Below, piece after piece: positions 1 through 8,232 of a stretch of DNA of 64,000 nucleotides (within the stretch, counting starts at the first letter, position 1; each line of letters opens with the position of its first letter). The notes under the pieces were generated by a model. That model was not told where the DNA came from. It saw only the letters and a program-made list of their open reading frames with translations, and made no database searches. The stretch comes from Rhodospirillales bacterium (GTDB lineage: Bacteria; Pseudomonadota; Alphaproteobacteria; Micavibrionales; Micavibrionaceae), in contig CP060238.1 of NCBI GenBank assembly GCA_023898765.1, forward strand, positions 1,116,001 to 1,180,000, written 5' to 3'. The translations under genes and the position numbers were made by a program.

Positions 1-285
1 GGTTTGGGCGAAATTTCAGAAAAGACGGTTAAGAAGCTTGTTTATAAATATAAAAACGATATCGCGCTTCAGGTTCTTTTCTTCAAAGGGGCGCCGGAGG
101 ATTTAAGGGCGCTGGCGCAAAGCTGGCGGGCGCCGGAATTTCCCTTAACGGGGGAGGATTTGCTTAAGGCGGGAATGTCCCCGGGTCCCGGTCTGGGGAA
201 AAAGTTGTCCGAAATCGAAAGCTGGTGGATGGACCGGCATTTTGAGCCCGGCAAAGCTGCTTGTCTGGAAAGGTTAGGCGGCTGA
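1..285 (+). CDS. cca: CCA tRNA nucleotidyltransferase, C-terminal fragment
   Basis: This is the last 94 or so codons of a gene that begins before the window. The visible part carries the C-terminal signature of alphaproteobacterial CCA-adding enzymes: FPLTGEDLL, then a PGPGLGKKL stretch and a final ESWWMDRHF helix. In this family that region is the tRNA-binding tail; the catalytic nucleotidyltransferase head is outside the window. The enzyme adds or repairs the 3' CCA end of tRNAs. The frame is open to base 1, so the TTG at position 4 is not the true start. The stop overlaps the end of the convergent trmL gene by 12 bp. Confidence 0.8.
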   Translation, partial: GLGEISEKTVKKLVYKYKNDIALQVLFFKGAPEDLRALAQSWRAPEFPLTGEDLLKAGMSPGPGLGKKLSEIESWWMDRHFEPGKAACLERLGG

Positions 286-729
286 CCCGCGCTGCTGCCG
301 CAACGCCTCGCCTAAAATCATGGCGGAGGCGTTGATGACGTTGAGGGAGCGCAGGCCGGCGGCCATCGGGATCGTCACGCCGGCATCCGCATCGTTATGT
401 ATTTCAGGCGGCACGCCGCTGCTTTCGCTTCCCGCTATGAGGATATCGTCGGGCCGGAAACGGAAATCCGTATAGGGCCGGGATTCTTTGGTGCTCATCA
501 GGATGAGGCGGCGCGGGGCGCTTGCCTGCCGAAAGGCGTTCCATGAACTGTGTTTTTGCAGCTTTATATGGTCGATATAGTCCATGGCGCTGGTGCGGAT
601 TTTCTTTTCATTCCAGGGAAAACCGCAGGGCTCGATAATGTGGAGCGTCACATTCAGGCATGCACACAGCCGCATGGCAGCGCCGACATTTTGCGGAATA
701 TCCGGCTGGTAGAGGGCAAGGTCGATCAT
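274..729 (-). CDS. trmL: tRNA (cytidine(34)-2'-O)-methyltransferase TrmL
   Basis: A 151-residue SPOUT-class methyltransferase, close to the usual family length of about 155. It opens with the TrmL N-terminal motif QPDIPQNVGAAMRL and ends with the trefoil-knot segments GSESSGVPPEI and IPM..LRSLNVINASAM, which bind S-adenosylmethionine. The family methylates the ribose of the wobble base in tRNA-Leu isoacceptors (CmAA and cmnm5UmAA), acting as a dimer in the cytoplasm. A tRNA-Leu(CAA), a typical substrate, lies in this window at 24279-24365. The gene is convergent with cca and divergent from petA, separated from petA by 110 bp. Confidence 0.88.
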   Translation of the reverse strand: MIDLALYQPDIPQNVGAAMRLCACLNVTLHIIEPCGFPWNEKKIRTSAMDYIDHIKLQKHSSWNAFRQASAPRRLILMSTKESRPYTDFRFRPDDILIAGSESSGVPPEIHNDADAGVTIPMAAGLRSLNVINASAMILGEALRQQRGSAA

Positions 730-839
730 ATCGGTTATTATCCATGTATAAGTTTGAATGAAAATCTGGAATTGCTTTCTGGTTTTCGTTAGAACTTGAG
801 ATTATACTATCGGCTCGAACAGGGGCAGAAAAATCAAAA

Positions 840-1382
840 ATGGGTATGGATATGACAGTTGACGAAGCGGGCGAAAGCCGCCGCGATTTTCTCTATCTTA
901 CAGCAGCAGCGTTTGGCGCGGTCGGCGCGGGGTCCGTGGCGTGGCCTCTGGTGGACCAGATGAATCCGGCGGCCGATACGCTTGCGCTGGCCTCGACGGA
1001 GGTGGATTTATCGCCGATTGAAACAGGGCAGGCCATTACGGTGATGTGGCGCGGAAAGCCCGTTTTTGTCCGCAGGCGGACGGAAAAAGAGATCAAGCAG
1101 GCGCAGGACGTCGATATTGCAACCCTTCGCGACAAGCAGGCGGATTCGGACCGGGTCCAGAAGTCGCAGTGGCTTGTAACGGTCGGCATCTGCACGCATC
1201 TGGGCTGTGTGCCTTTGGGGCAGAAATCCACGGATCCAAGGGGGGATTTTGGCGGCTGGTTTTGTCCGTGCCACGGCTCCCACTATGATACGTCCGGGCG
1301 CATTCGCAAGGGGCCTGCCCCGAAAAATCTGCAGGTGCCGGAGTATGTGTTTTTGGACGAGACAACCATCAGGATTGGGTAA
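840..1382 (+). CDS. petA: Ubiquinol-cytochrome c reductase Rieske iron-sulfur subunit
   Basis: A 180-residue Rieske protein of the cytochrome bc1 complex; it passes electrons from quinol to cytochrome c1 on the periplasmic face. The two cluster-binding boxes CTHLGCVP and CPCHGSHYD are intact, giving two Cys and two His ligands for the 2Fe-2S centre. The N-terminus holds a Tat-type motif, SRRDFLYL, followed by a hydrophobic anchor. This fits Tat-dependent translocation of a folded Rieske domain with an uncleaved membrane anchor. ATG codons at 840, 846 and 852 are all possible starts; 840 is used because it follows an AGGGGC-like ribosome site. First gene of petABC, 13 bp before petB. Confidence 0.95.
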   Translation: MGMDMTVDEAGESRRDFLYLTAAAFGAVGAGSVAWPLVDQMNPAADTLALASTEVDLSPIETGQAITVMWRGKPVFVRRRTEKEIKQAQDVDIATLRDKQADSDRVQKSQWLVTVGICTHLGCVPLGQKSTDPRGDFGGWFCPCHGSHYDTSGRIRKGPAPKNLQVPEYVFLDETTIRIG

Positions 1383-1395
1383 GGGGGCTTAAGCC

Positions 1396-2682
1396 ATGTC
1401 GGGCGGAGAACGTACAAAATTTGATAATTCGGTTGTGGAGTGGATTGATTCAAGATTGCCCGTCTTCACCCTGATGCAAAAAGAATACGGCGTCTTTCCC
1501 ACGCCGAGGAATTTTAATTATTTCTGGAATTTCGGGGCAATCGCGATGGTGATGCTGGTGACGATGATCATCACGGGCATTACGCTGGCCATGCATTATA
1601 CGCCGCACGTGGATATGGCTTTCGACAGCGTCGAGCACATTATGCGCGACGTCAATCACGGCTGGCTGATCCGCTATTTGCACATGAATGGCGGGTCCTT
1701 TTTCTTTATTGCCGTGTATATCCATATTTTCCGGGGGATGTATTATGGGTCTTATAAAAACCCGCGGGAATTGCTCTGGATTTTAGGGGTCGTTATTTTC
1801 CTGCTGATGATGGCCACCGCCTTTATGGGCTATGTGTTGCCGTGGGGGCAGATGAGCTTCTGGGGCGCGACGGTGATTACCAATTTGTTTTCCGCGATCC
1901 CGCTGGTCGGGGATGATATTGTGACGCTTCTGTGGGGCGGGTTTTCCGTGGACAATCCCACGCTGAACCGGTTCTTTGCGCTCCATTATCTTTTGCCTTT
2001 TGTGATTTTTGCCGTTGTGGCGCTGCATGTGTGGGCGCTGCATGTGACCGGGTCGGGCAATCCGCTGGGGATCGATCCCAAAGGACCGCAGGACACGGTG
2101 CCGTTTCACCCTTACTACACGATGAAAGACACGTTTGGCGTGCTGGTCTTTTTGATGGTCTATGTGGCTTTCAGCTTCTTTGCTCCGGATCAATTGGGGC
2201 ATCCTGATAACTATATTCCGGCGAATCCTCTGGTGACGCCGCCGCATATCGTGCCGGAGTGGTATTTCCTGCCTTTTTACGCGATTTTGCGGGCGGTGAC
2301 TTTTGATATCGGTATTCCCTTTACGGATATTGTGATTATTCCGGCGAAGCTCGGCGGGGTGCTGGCCATGTTTGGCGCGATCGCCCTTCTTTTGCTTCTT
2401 CCTTTCATTGATAAACACCCGGTGCGCAGTGCGCGCTTTCGGCCCTGGTTCCGTGCGGCTTTGATCGGTCTGGTCGTTGCGACGTTTATGCTGGGCAAGG
2501 CGGGCGGAAATCCGCCGGAAGGTATTTGGGTTCTTATCGGACAGGTTGGAACGCTCTATTATTTCGGGTTTTTCCTTGTTATTCTGCCTCTCCTGAATAA
2601 GTTTGAGCCTGTCCGGACACTGCCGTCGAGTATTCACGAAGCGGTTCTGGCTAAAAATAAACCTGCAGCGGAAGGGGAATAA
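1396..2682 (+). CDS. petB: Cytochrome b of the bc1 complex
   Basis: A 428-residue polytopic membrane protein, the usual length for full-length bacterial cytochrome b, which holds both quinone sites. The four haem-ligand histidines are visible in two pairs: LHMNGG and YIHIFRG in one helix pair, ALHYLLP and ALHVWALH in the other. The PEWY motif of the quinol-oxidation (Qo) site is present in VPEWYFLPFYAILR. It binds haems bL and bH and moves electrons across the inner membrane in the Q cycle. It is not fused to cytochrome c1: petC begins 3 bp after the stop, so the order is the standard petABC. Confidence 0.97.
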   Translation: MSGGERTKFDNSVVEWIDSRLPVFTLMQKEYGVFPTPRNFNYFWNFGAIAMVMLVTMIITGITLAMHYTPHVDMAFDSVEHIMRDVNHGWLIRYLHMNGGSFFFIAVYIHIFRGMYYGSYKNPRELLWILGVVIFLLMMATAFMGYVLPWGQMSFWGATVITNLFSAIPLVGDDIVTLLWGGFSVDNPTLNRFFALHYLLPFVIFAVVALHVWALHVTGSGNPLGIDPKGPQDTVPFHPYYTMKDTFGVLVFLMVYVAFSFFAPDQLGHPDNYIPANPLVTPPHIVPEWYFLPFYAILRAVTFDIGIPFTDIVIIPAKLGGVLAMFGAIALLLLLPFIDKHPVRSARFRPWFRAALIGLVVATFMLGKAGGNPPEGIWVLIGQVGTLYYFGFFLVILPLLNKFEPVRTLPSSIHEAVLAKNKPAAEGE

Positions 2683-2685
2683 GGG

Positions 2686-3447
2686 ATGCCCAGAAGATTT
2701 TTGATTTTGTCTGCCGCTCTTTTGTTTGCCGTGATGCCTGTTCCGGTTCAGGCGTCCGGGGGGGAACATCCGCCGCAGATGAACTGGCGTTTTGACGGGC
2801 CTTTGGGCACCTATGATCGCGCGGCGTTGCAGCGCGGATTTCAGGTGTACCGGCAGGTTTGTTCGGCATGCCATTCCATGAAGCGTGTGGCGTACCGTAA
2901 CCTGAGCGCGCTGGGCTATAGCGAGGAAGAGATAAAGGCGCTTGCTGCCGAGGATGTGGTGATGGACGGCCCGAACGACGAAGGGGAGATGTTTGAGCGT
3001 CCGGCCCTTCCCAGCGACAGGTTTGTGTCTCCTTTCCCGAATGACGAGGCTGCGAAGGCTGCAAATAACGGGGCGTTGCCGCCGGATCTGTCCTTGATTG
3101 TCAAGGCGCGCGCCAATGGCGCCAACCATGTTTTCGGCGTTCTGACAGGCTATGAAAAGCCGCCGGCCGATGAGGAACTGGGCGAAGGGCAATATTGGAA
3201 CAAATATTTCCCGGGGCATAAAATTTCGATGCCGCCGCCTCTGATGCGTGGCGCTGTTGATTATGAAGACGGCACGGCCGGAAGCGTGGAGCAGTATGCG
3301 AAAGATGTTTCTCATTTTCTAACCTGGGCTTCGGCCCCGGAAATGGAAGACCGCGAACGCACCGGGATTAAAGCGATTCTCTTCCTGCTTTTGTTTGCCG
3401 GCGTGATGTATGCGGTGAAAAAGAAAATATGGGCGGAGCTGCATTAG
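2686..3447 (+). CDS. petC: Cytochrome c1
   Basis: A 253-residue c-type cytochrome with a cleavable Sec signal peptide (about residues 1-24, ending VQASG). A single haem c attachment motif, CSACH, lies near residue 61. The likely sixth-ligand methionine is in HKISMPPPLM. A C-terminal transmembrane helix (IKAILFLLLFAGVMYAVKKK) anchors the periplasmic domain. It accepts electrons from the Rieske protein and gives them to a soluble or membrane cytochrome c. The gene is tightly linked to petB and is followed 9 bp later by a small membrane-protein gene that may be cotranscribed. Confidence 0.96.
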   Translation: MPRRFLILSAALLFAVMPVPVQASGGEHPPQMNWRFDGPLGTYDRAALQRGFQVYRQVCSACHSMKRVAYRNLSALGYSEEEIKALAAEDVVMDGPNDEGEMFERPALPSDRFVSPFPNDEAAKAANNGALPPDLSLIVKARANGANHVFGVLTGYEKPPADEELGEGQYWNKYFPGHKISMPPPLMRGAVDYEDGTAGSVEQYAKDVSHFLTWASAPEMEDRERTGIKAILFLLLFAGVMYAVKKKIWAELH

Positions 3448-3456
3448 GAGGATTTC

Positions 3457-3768
3457 ATGAAAAAAGAACTGCGCGCACTTTTACTGAAATCCAAATTCTA
3501 TCGTTTTGCGGCGCTTGTTTTCGCCGTGTGCGGCGTGGCTGTTTTCGCTTTCATGTATTATCACACGACGAATGAGGACGCGCTCGCCGTTTTGAAGAAC
3601 CCGTATATTGTCCTGATACTTGTGATTCCTTTTTTGCCGGCGTTTGTCCTGTCCTGGCAGGCTGTTCGCTATGAAAAGAAACTGATTGCCTTGCTTGAAT
3701 CCAAAAAAGAGACGTCGAAGGATGTTCGGGAAGGCGAGGGGGTTGAATCTCAAAAAAACGCGGCGTAA
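3457..3768 (+). CDS. Small two-helix membrane protein, unknown
   Basis: A 103-residue protein I do not recognise. It has two hydrophobic segments (FAALVFAVCGVAVFAFMYY and IVLILVIPFLPAFVLSW) separated by a short polar loop, then a charged, Lys/Glu-rich C-terminal tail. The start has a strong ribosome site, AGGAGG, just upstream at about 3448. It lies 9 bp after petC and in the same direction, so it is probably cotranscribed with the bc1 genes. A role as an accessory or assembly factor for bc1 is only a guess from position. Confidence 0.65.
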   Translation: MKKELRALLLKSKFYRFAALVFAVCGVAVFAFMYYHTTNEDALAVLKNPYIVLILVIPFLPAFVLSWQAVRYEKKLIALLESKKETSKDVREGEGVESQKNAA

Positions 3769-3777
3769 ACCTGTCAT

Positions 3778-4329
3778 ATGAATGATTCGCAGAAAGATAT
3801 TCTCGATTTCTGGTTTGAGAAGACCTCTCCGCAACAATGGTTCCAGATCAATCCGGAGTTTGATGCGTTGGTTGCGCAGCTTTTTTCGGAAAGATATGAA
3901 AAAGCGCGCGGCGGCGTTCTGGATGACTGGCGCCGCGACGCGGACGGGTGTCTGGCCTTGTGCCTTTTAATGGATCAGTTTCCGCGCAATATGTTTCGGG
4001 GGACGGCGCAGGCGTACGCCACGGATTCAAAGGCGCTTGTCATTGCCAAATACGCTGTTTCAAAGGGGTTCGACCAGGTTTTGCCTCTGGTAAAGCGCCG
4101 TTTTCTCTATCTTCCCTACGAACACAGCGAGGTTTTGAACGATCAGAGATGCTGCGTTGAATTTTTTGAAAAAACGAAAAAAGAAGATCCTTTAAGCTAT
4201 GACTATGCTCTGCGTCATTTTCAGGTTATCGACGCGTATGGACGTTTTCCGCACAGGAACGGAATTTTGGGGAGGATGAATACCCCTGAAGAGGAAGAGT
4301 ACCTTGCGCGTCCCGGCTCCGGGTTCTAG
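3778..4329 (+). CDS. DUF924 family protein
   Basis: A 183-residue protein matching the DUF924 pattern: an opening ILDFWFEK..PQQWF, the LLMDQFPRNMFRGTAQAYATD core, and a later YLPYEHSE segment. The family folds into a TPR-like all-helical domain. Its biochemical role is not established to my knowledge, and members are usually cytoplasmic. The ATG start follows the previous gene by 9 bp. It is followed by the Na/Pi cotransporter gene, whose start lies 28 bp downstream. Confidence 0.85.
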   Translation: MNDSQKDILDFWFEKTSPQQWFQINPEFDALVAQLFSERYEKARGGVLDDWRRDADGCLALCLLMDQFPRNMFRGTAQAYATDSKALVIAKYAVSKGFDQVLPLVKRRFLYLPYEHSEVLNDQRCCVEFFEKTKKEDPLSYDYALRHFQVIDAYGRFPHRNGILGRMNTPEEEEYLARPGSGF

Positions 4330-4357
4330 TATCTGATATAACCTCAGGAGATCTGCC

Positions 4358-6031
4358 ATTACACCGAGTGTTGTCCTTGTAAATATTGTTGCCGGCGTTT
4401 GCCTTCTGTTGTGGGGGGTGACGCTTTTGCGTCTGGGCGTGACGCGCGGGTTTGGCGCGGAGCTGCGCGGTATTTTGGCGGTGAGCACGTCCAACCGCAT
4501 CAAGGCGTTCTTTTCCGGCATGCTGATGACGGTTTTCCTGCAAAGTTCGACGGCGGCCGTCCTGATAGTGGCTTCTTTTGCGGGGCAGGGGATGATTACG
4601 GCGGGCGCGGGGATTGCCGTTGTGTTGGGCGCGGATGTCGGCACGACCCTTGTGGCGCAGTTTCTTTCGCTGGATATGGGGCTGCTGGTGCCTGTCTGCA
4701 TGGCGGGCGGTTATGTCCTGTTTTCCATTGAACATGGCGGGCGCATCAAGAATGTCGGCCGGATGCTGGTGGGACTGGCTTTGATGCTCCTTGCGCTGGG
4801 CTGGATCAGGGAAACGGCGGAACCCCTGAAAGAAGCCGAGATTCTGCCCATGATTCTTCAATCCCTGGACAAAGACCCGTTTTTTGCCATTCTTGTAACA
4901 GTGCTTTTGACATGGCTGGCGCATTCCTCTTTGGCGATTGTCCTGCTTCTCATGTCTTTCGCGGCCAGCGGTGTTTTGCCGCCGATGCTCGCCCTTTATA
5001 TGGTTTTGGGCGCCAATCTGGGGGGAACCATTCCGCCTTTGATTGCCACCTTGCGGGATGATCCCGACGCTATGCGTATTCCTCTGGGAAATATGCTGGT
5101 GCGGATTATCGGCGTTTTGGCTGTTGTTCCCTTTATCCATATCCTGCAGCCGCATGTCGGCGCTTTTTCCGCCGATGCCGGGCGTCAGATCGTCAATTTC
5201 CATACGGGATTTAACATTGCGCTGGCGCTTGTTTTTCTGCCGGTGACGGGCTGGATCAATACGCTGCTTGAAAAAGCTTTGCCCGAGAGGGTGAAGCCGA
5301 AGGATCCGGGGCGGCCGCTTTATCTGGACGACAAAAATCTCGATACGCCGTCTGTGGCGCTGGCTGCGGCGACAAGGGAAACCTTGCGTATGGGAGACAT
5401 GGTTGAGGAAATGCTCAAGGATACGATCCAGGTTCTTCAGACCAATGACAAAACGCTTATGAATAAAGTCAAAAAAGAAGACGATGCGGTTGATAGCCTT
5501 TATACCGCGATCAAAAACTATATGGCCCGCCTGACGGAAGAATTTATGGGGCCGAAAGAAGCGGAGCGGTACGTCCAGATTTTAATGTTTGCGACAAATC
5601 TGGAGCATACGGGAGACGTCATTGATAAAAACCTGATGGTGCTGGCCAAAAAGAAAATAGAGCGTCAGTTGCACTTCTCCGAAGAGGGGATGAAAGAAAT
5701 CGGAAAGATTCACGATTTTGTGATGGAGAGCGTGCAATTGGCCCAGTCTGTTTTTGTTTCGGGAGACGTCGATATGGCGCGCCGGTTGCTCAAGGACAAG
5801 GAATTGATCCGCAAGGCCGAAATTGACGGGATGGCGACCCATATCGACCGTCTGCGCGACGGTGTGCCGGAAACCCTGGCTACGAGCAGCCTGCATCTGG
5901 ATATCATTCGGGATTACCGGCGCATCAACACCTATATGTGCACCGTGGCTTATCCTATTCTGGAAGGAAAGGGGCAGATCAGGTCTTCGCGTCTTCGGCC
6001 CGAAAAGGAACGCGGGGAGGGAGGAGAATAA
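4358..6031 (+). CDS. Na/Pi cotransporter family protein with PhoU-like C-terminus
   Basis: A 557-residue membrane protein of the NptA/PNaS type. The N-terminal half holds two related Na/Pi-cotransporter repeats, each with the QSSTA-like signature: FLQSSTAAVLIVASF, then a matching LAHSSLAIVLLL. Several transmembrane helices follow. The C-terminal 200 residues form a soluble PhoU-like helical domain. The family imports phosphate, or handles it together with sodium. Start choice: no ATG, GTG or TTG lies between the in-frame stop at 4334 and the TTG at 4409, and starting at 4409 would cut off half of the first membrane helix. An AGGAG ribosome site at 4346-4350 sits 7 bases before an ATT at 4358, giving the N-terminus ITPSVVLVNIVAGVCLLLWG. 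Confidence 0.83.
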   Translation: MTPSVVLVNIVAGVCLLLWGVTLLRLGVTRGFGAELRGILAVSTSNRIKAFFSGMLMTVFLQSSTAAVLIVASFAGQGMITAGAGIAVVLGADVGTTLVAQFLSLDMGLLVPVCMAGGYVLFSIEHGGRIKNVGRMLVGLALMLLALGWIRETAEPLKEAEILPMILQSLDKDPFFAILVTVLLTWLAHSSLAIVLLLMSFAASGVLPPMLALYMVLGANLGGTIPPLIATLRDDPDAMRIPLGNMLVRIIGVLAVVPFIHILQPHVGAFSADAGRQIVNFHTGFNIALALVFLPVTGWINTLLEKALPERVKPKDPGRPLYLDDKNLDTPSVALAAATRETLRMGDMVEEMLKDTIQVLQTNDKTLMNKVKKEDDAVDSLYTAIKNYMARLTEEFMGPKEAERYVQILMFATNLEHTGDVIDKNLMVLAKKKIERQLHFSEEGMKEIGKIHDFVMESVQLAQSVFVSGDVDMARRLLKDKELIRKAEIDGMATHIDRLRDGVPETLATSSLHLDIIRDYRRINTYMCTVAYPILEGKGQIRSSRLRPEKERGEGGE

Positions 6032-6035
6032 AAAA

Positions 6036-7547
6036 ATGACGGCATATAGCGAAATTTTGCAGGCGAACGGTCTGTCTTCCCTGTCCAAAGGGGATTTGCC
6101 GGTTTATTCGCCCATTGACGGGGATTTGCTGGGGCGCTTGCCGCAAGACAAGCCTCAAACGGCGGGCAGGGCTGTGCAAAAATCGCAGAAGGCTTTTCAG
6201 GCGTGGCGCGCGGTGCCGCCGCCCGTTCGGGGCGAACTGGTCCGGTTGCTGGGCGAAGAATTGCGCGCGGCGAAGGAGGATCTCGGGGCGCTGGTTACAA
6301 TCGAAAGCGGGAAAATTCTTTCCGAAGGGCTCGGGGAAGTGCAGGAGATGATTGATATCTGCGATTTTGCAACGGGGCTTTCCCGCCAGCTTTACGGGCT
6401 GACGATCGCTTCGGAGCGGCCCGGGCATCATATGCGCGAGATGTGGCATCCGCTCGGGCCTGTCGGGGTGATTTCGGCCTTCAATTTTCCGGTGGCGGTC
6501 TGGTGCTGGAATGCGGCGCTGGCGTTTGTGTGCGGCGATCCTGTGATCTGGAAGCCTTCTGAAAAAACGCCGCTCAGCGCTTTGGCCTGCGAGAAAATTT
6601 TTCAAAAGGCTGCGGCACGTTTTCGCGGCAACGGGCATGAATGTCCGGATCACCTGCTGCAGCTTTTGATCGGGGGGCGGGATGTCGGTGAGGCGCTGGT
6701 CGATCATAAAGATGTGGCGCTCATAAGCGCGACAGGTTCTACCCGCATGGGTCAGGCGGTTGCGTCCGGCGTGGCGGCGCGGTTTGGAAAATCCCTGCTG
6801 GAGCTTGGCGGGAACAATGCCATGATTGTGGCGCCTTCGGCGGATCTGGATATGGCGGTGCGGGCGATCCTCTTCGGGGCGGCGGGGACGGCGGGGCAGC
6901 GCTGCACGACGTTGCGACGCCTGATTGTCCATAAAAGCGTGAAAGCGCGCCTTTTGAAATCCCTGAAAAAAGCTTACGGGTCCGTGCGTGTCGGCAATCC
7001 GCTGGAGTCCAAAACGCTTGTCGGCCCTTTGATTGACAAGGATTCTTTCACGGGGATGCAATCCGCCCTGAAAAAAGCGCAGGCCCAGGGCGGGAAGGTT
7101 CTGATCGGAGGGGACCGCGTGTCCGTGAAGGAGGCTGCGAAGGGGTATTATGTCCGTCCGGCGCTGGTCGATATGCCCTCCCAGTCCGCCGTTGTCACGC
7201 AGGAAACCTTTGCGCCTATCCTGTATGTGATGAGTTATACGGATTTTAGCGACGCGCTGGATATCCAGAACGGCGTTCCGCAAGGGCTGTCTTCGTGCAT
7301 TTTCACAAACGACATGCGTGAGGCGGAAACGTTTCTCTCGGCCACAGGCAGCGATTGCGGCCTGGCCAACGTGAATATCGGGCCGAGCGGCGCGGAAATC
7401 GGAGGCGCTTTCGGCGGGGAGAAGGAAACGGGCGGCGGACGAGAAAGCGGATCGGATTCGTGGAAAGTCTACATGCGCCGCCAGACCCAGACGGTGAATT
7501 ATTCCAGCGATGTGCCTCTGGCGCAGGGTGTTGTCTTCGATCTGTAG
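6036..7547 (+). CDS. Aldehyde dehydrogenase, ALDH7 type
   Basis: A 503-residue NAD-dependent aldehyde dehydrogenase. The catalytic cysteine lies in GTAGQRCTTLRRL and the general-base glutamate in LLELGGNNAMIV; both motifs and the GPSGAEIGGAFGG ending are typical of the ALDH7 (antiquitin) subfamily. Known members oxidise alpha-aminoadipate semialdehyde/piperideine-6-carboxylate in lysine breakdown. The substrate here is inferred from subfamily only. The frame is open for about 210 bp upstream, inside the cotransporter gene. The ATG at 6036 is chosen because a GAGGAG ribosome site at 6021-6026 precedes it and the family N-terminus begins there. It is 4 bp after the cotransporter stop, suggesting cotranscription. 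Confidence 0.9.
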   Translation: MTAYSEILQANGLSSLSKGDLPVYSPIDGDLLGRLPQDKPQTAGRAVQKSQKAFQAWRAVPPPVRGELVRLLGEELRAAKEDLGALVTIESGKILSEGLGEVQEMIDICDFATGLSRQLYGLTIASERPGHHMREMWHPLGPVGVISAFNFPVAVWCWNAALAFVCGDPVIWKPSEKTPLSALACEKIFQKAAARFRGNGHECPDHLLQLLIGGRDVGEALVDHKDVALISATGSTRMGQAVASGVAARFGKSLLELGGNNAMIVAPSADLDMAVRAILFGAAGTAGQRCTTLRRLIVHKSVKARLLKSLKKAYGSVRVGNPLESKTLVGPLIDKDSFTGMQSALKKAQAQGGKVLIGGDRVSVKEAAKGYYVRPALVDMPSQSAVVTQETFAPILYVMSYTDFSDALDIQNGVPQGLSSCIFTNDMREAETFLSATGSDCGLANVNIGPSGAEIGGAFGGEKETGGGRESGSDSWKVYMRRQTQTVNYSSDVPLAQGVVFDL

Positions 7548-7611
7548 TCCTGTTTCGATTTGCTAAAAATGCGTCTTCTTTTAACGGATTCTTCACAGGG
7601 GCTGTGAGAGA

Positions 7612-7788
7612 ATGAATATTGTTCTCAAGGACGGTTTATTTGGCCGCAAAAATTCGAAAGAAATTCCGAAGACATCCAACATATTGGAAAAAAAGAAAAT
7701 TAAATTCTATTTAGACTTTTCTAATTTTAGAAATTTTATTTCTGATAGGATAGAGTTTGCGCAATTTAGCCTTCTTGATGTAACATAA
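7612..7788 (+). CDS. Possible small AT-rich protein, doubtful
   Basis: A 58-codon frame, ATG to TAA, in an AT-rich stretch between the aldehyde dehydrogenase and the YdcH-like gene. The product would be basic at first (ILEKKKIKFYLDF) and otherwise unremarkable. Base composition is clearly lower in GC than its neighbours. The upstream ribosome site is poor (GTGAGAGA). It may be a real small protein, a leader peptide, or simply an open stretch in an untranslated leader. Confidence 0.22.
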   Translation: MNIVLKDGLFGRKNSKEIPKTSNILEKKKIKFYLDFSNFRNFISDRIEFAQFSLLDVT

Positions 7789-7823
7789 ACATTCAGTCCC
7801 CTCCAACGAAAGGAAGCTTATCC

Positions 7824-8015
7824 ATGCAATCTGAAGCTCTGGTATCGCAGCAGCCCGCGCGGGTGGAAGCCTTGCGCGCAAGACATGCCCGCTTGTCGCA
7901 AAAAATTGAAGCCAGCCAAAGCAGCTTATCGACCGACGATTCGTACTTAAAGGATTTGAAAAGGCAAAAGCTTCGCCTGAAAGAAGAAATTGAAGGAATT
8001 CGGGAAACCTCCTGA
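7824..8015 (+). CDS. DUF465/YdcH-like small coiled-coil protein
   Basis: A 63-residue protein matching the DUF465 (YdcH) family: a LRARHARLSQKIEA helix, a short turn and a second helix, LKDLKRQKLRLKEEIEGI. The family folds as a helical hairpin and is common in Proteobacteria, with no firmly established role. The ATG has a GGAAGC-like site upstream. The gene appears to stand alone, preceded by an AT-rich 276-bp region and followed by a strong terminator. Confidence 0.8.
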   Translation: MQSEALVSQQPARVEALRARHARLSQKIEASQSSLSTDDSYLKDLKRQKLRLKEEIEGIRETS

Positions 8016-8046
8016 TTTTCCGGCTAAAAAAGGAATCTATAAAAAA

Positions 8047-8076
8047 ACGCAGCGCTGAAAACCGGCGCTGCGTTTT
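8047..8076 (+). terminator. Rho-independent terminator after the YdcH-like gene
   Basis: A perfect 9-bp stem, ACGCAGCGC (8047-8055) with GCGCTGCGT (8065-8073), closed by a 9-base loop and followed by TTTT. It lies 31 bp after the stop codon of the DUF465 gene. Confidence 0.8.
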
Positions 8077-8091
8077 GCGTTTCACCAAACC

Positions 8092-8222
8092 GTCATCCCC
8101 GACAAACGAGGCAATGCCGAGTGCCGTTCGGGGATCTAGCACAATATGTGAGCCGCTTTGCGGCTCTCTTTTTCTGGACCTCCGCCGTATGATCCCCGCT
8201 TGCGCGGGGACGCGGGGGTGAC
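8092..8222. repeat. Palindromic dispersed repeat, GTCATCCCC type
   Basis: The outer ends are inverted relatives: GTCATCCCCGAC at the left and a GGGGGTGAC end at the right, with an internal GGGGATCTAG and a second arm CCCCGCTTGCGCGGGGA. This is a common form of intergenic bacterial repeat. A hairpin at 8150-8166 lies inside it. It separates two convergent genes. Confidence 0.65.
8150..8175 (+). terminator. Hairpin terminator between convergent genes
   Basis: A 7-bp stem, GAGCCGC with GCGGCTC, with a TTT loop, followed by TCTTTTTCT. It is a second stop for rightward transcription before the end of trcR. Confidence 0.6.
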
Positions 8223-8232
8223 AGAGGCCGTT

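Noticed and set aside
1783..3315. A 510-codon minus-strand frame opposite petB and petC
   Set aside because: It is very basic and low-complexity, and the cytochrome b and c1 haem motifs are intact on the other strand.
5823..6035. An upstream extension of the aldehyde dehydrogenase
   Set aside because: The frame is open, but it lies inside the cotransporter gene and the family N-terminus and ribosome site are at 6036.
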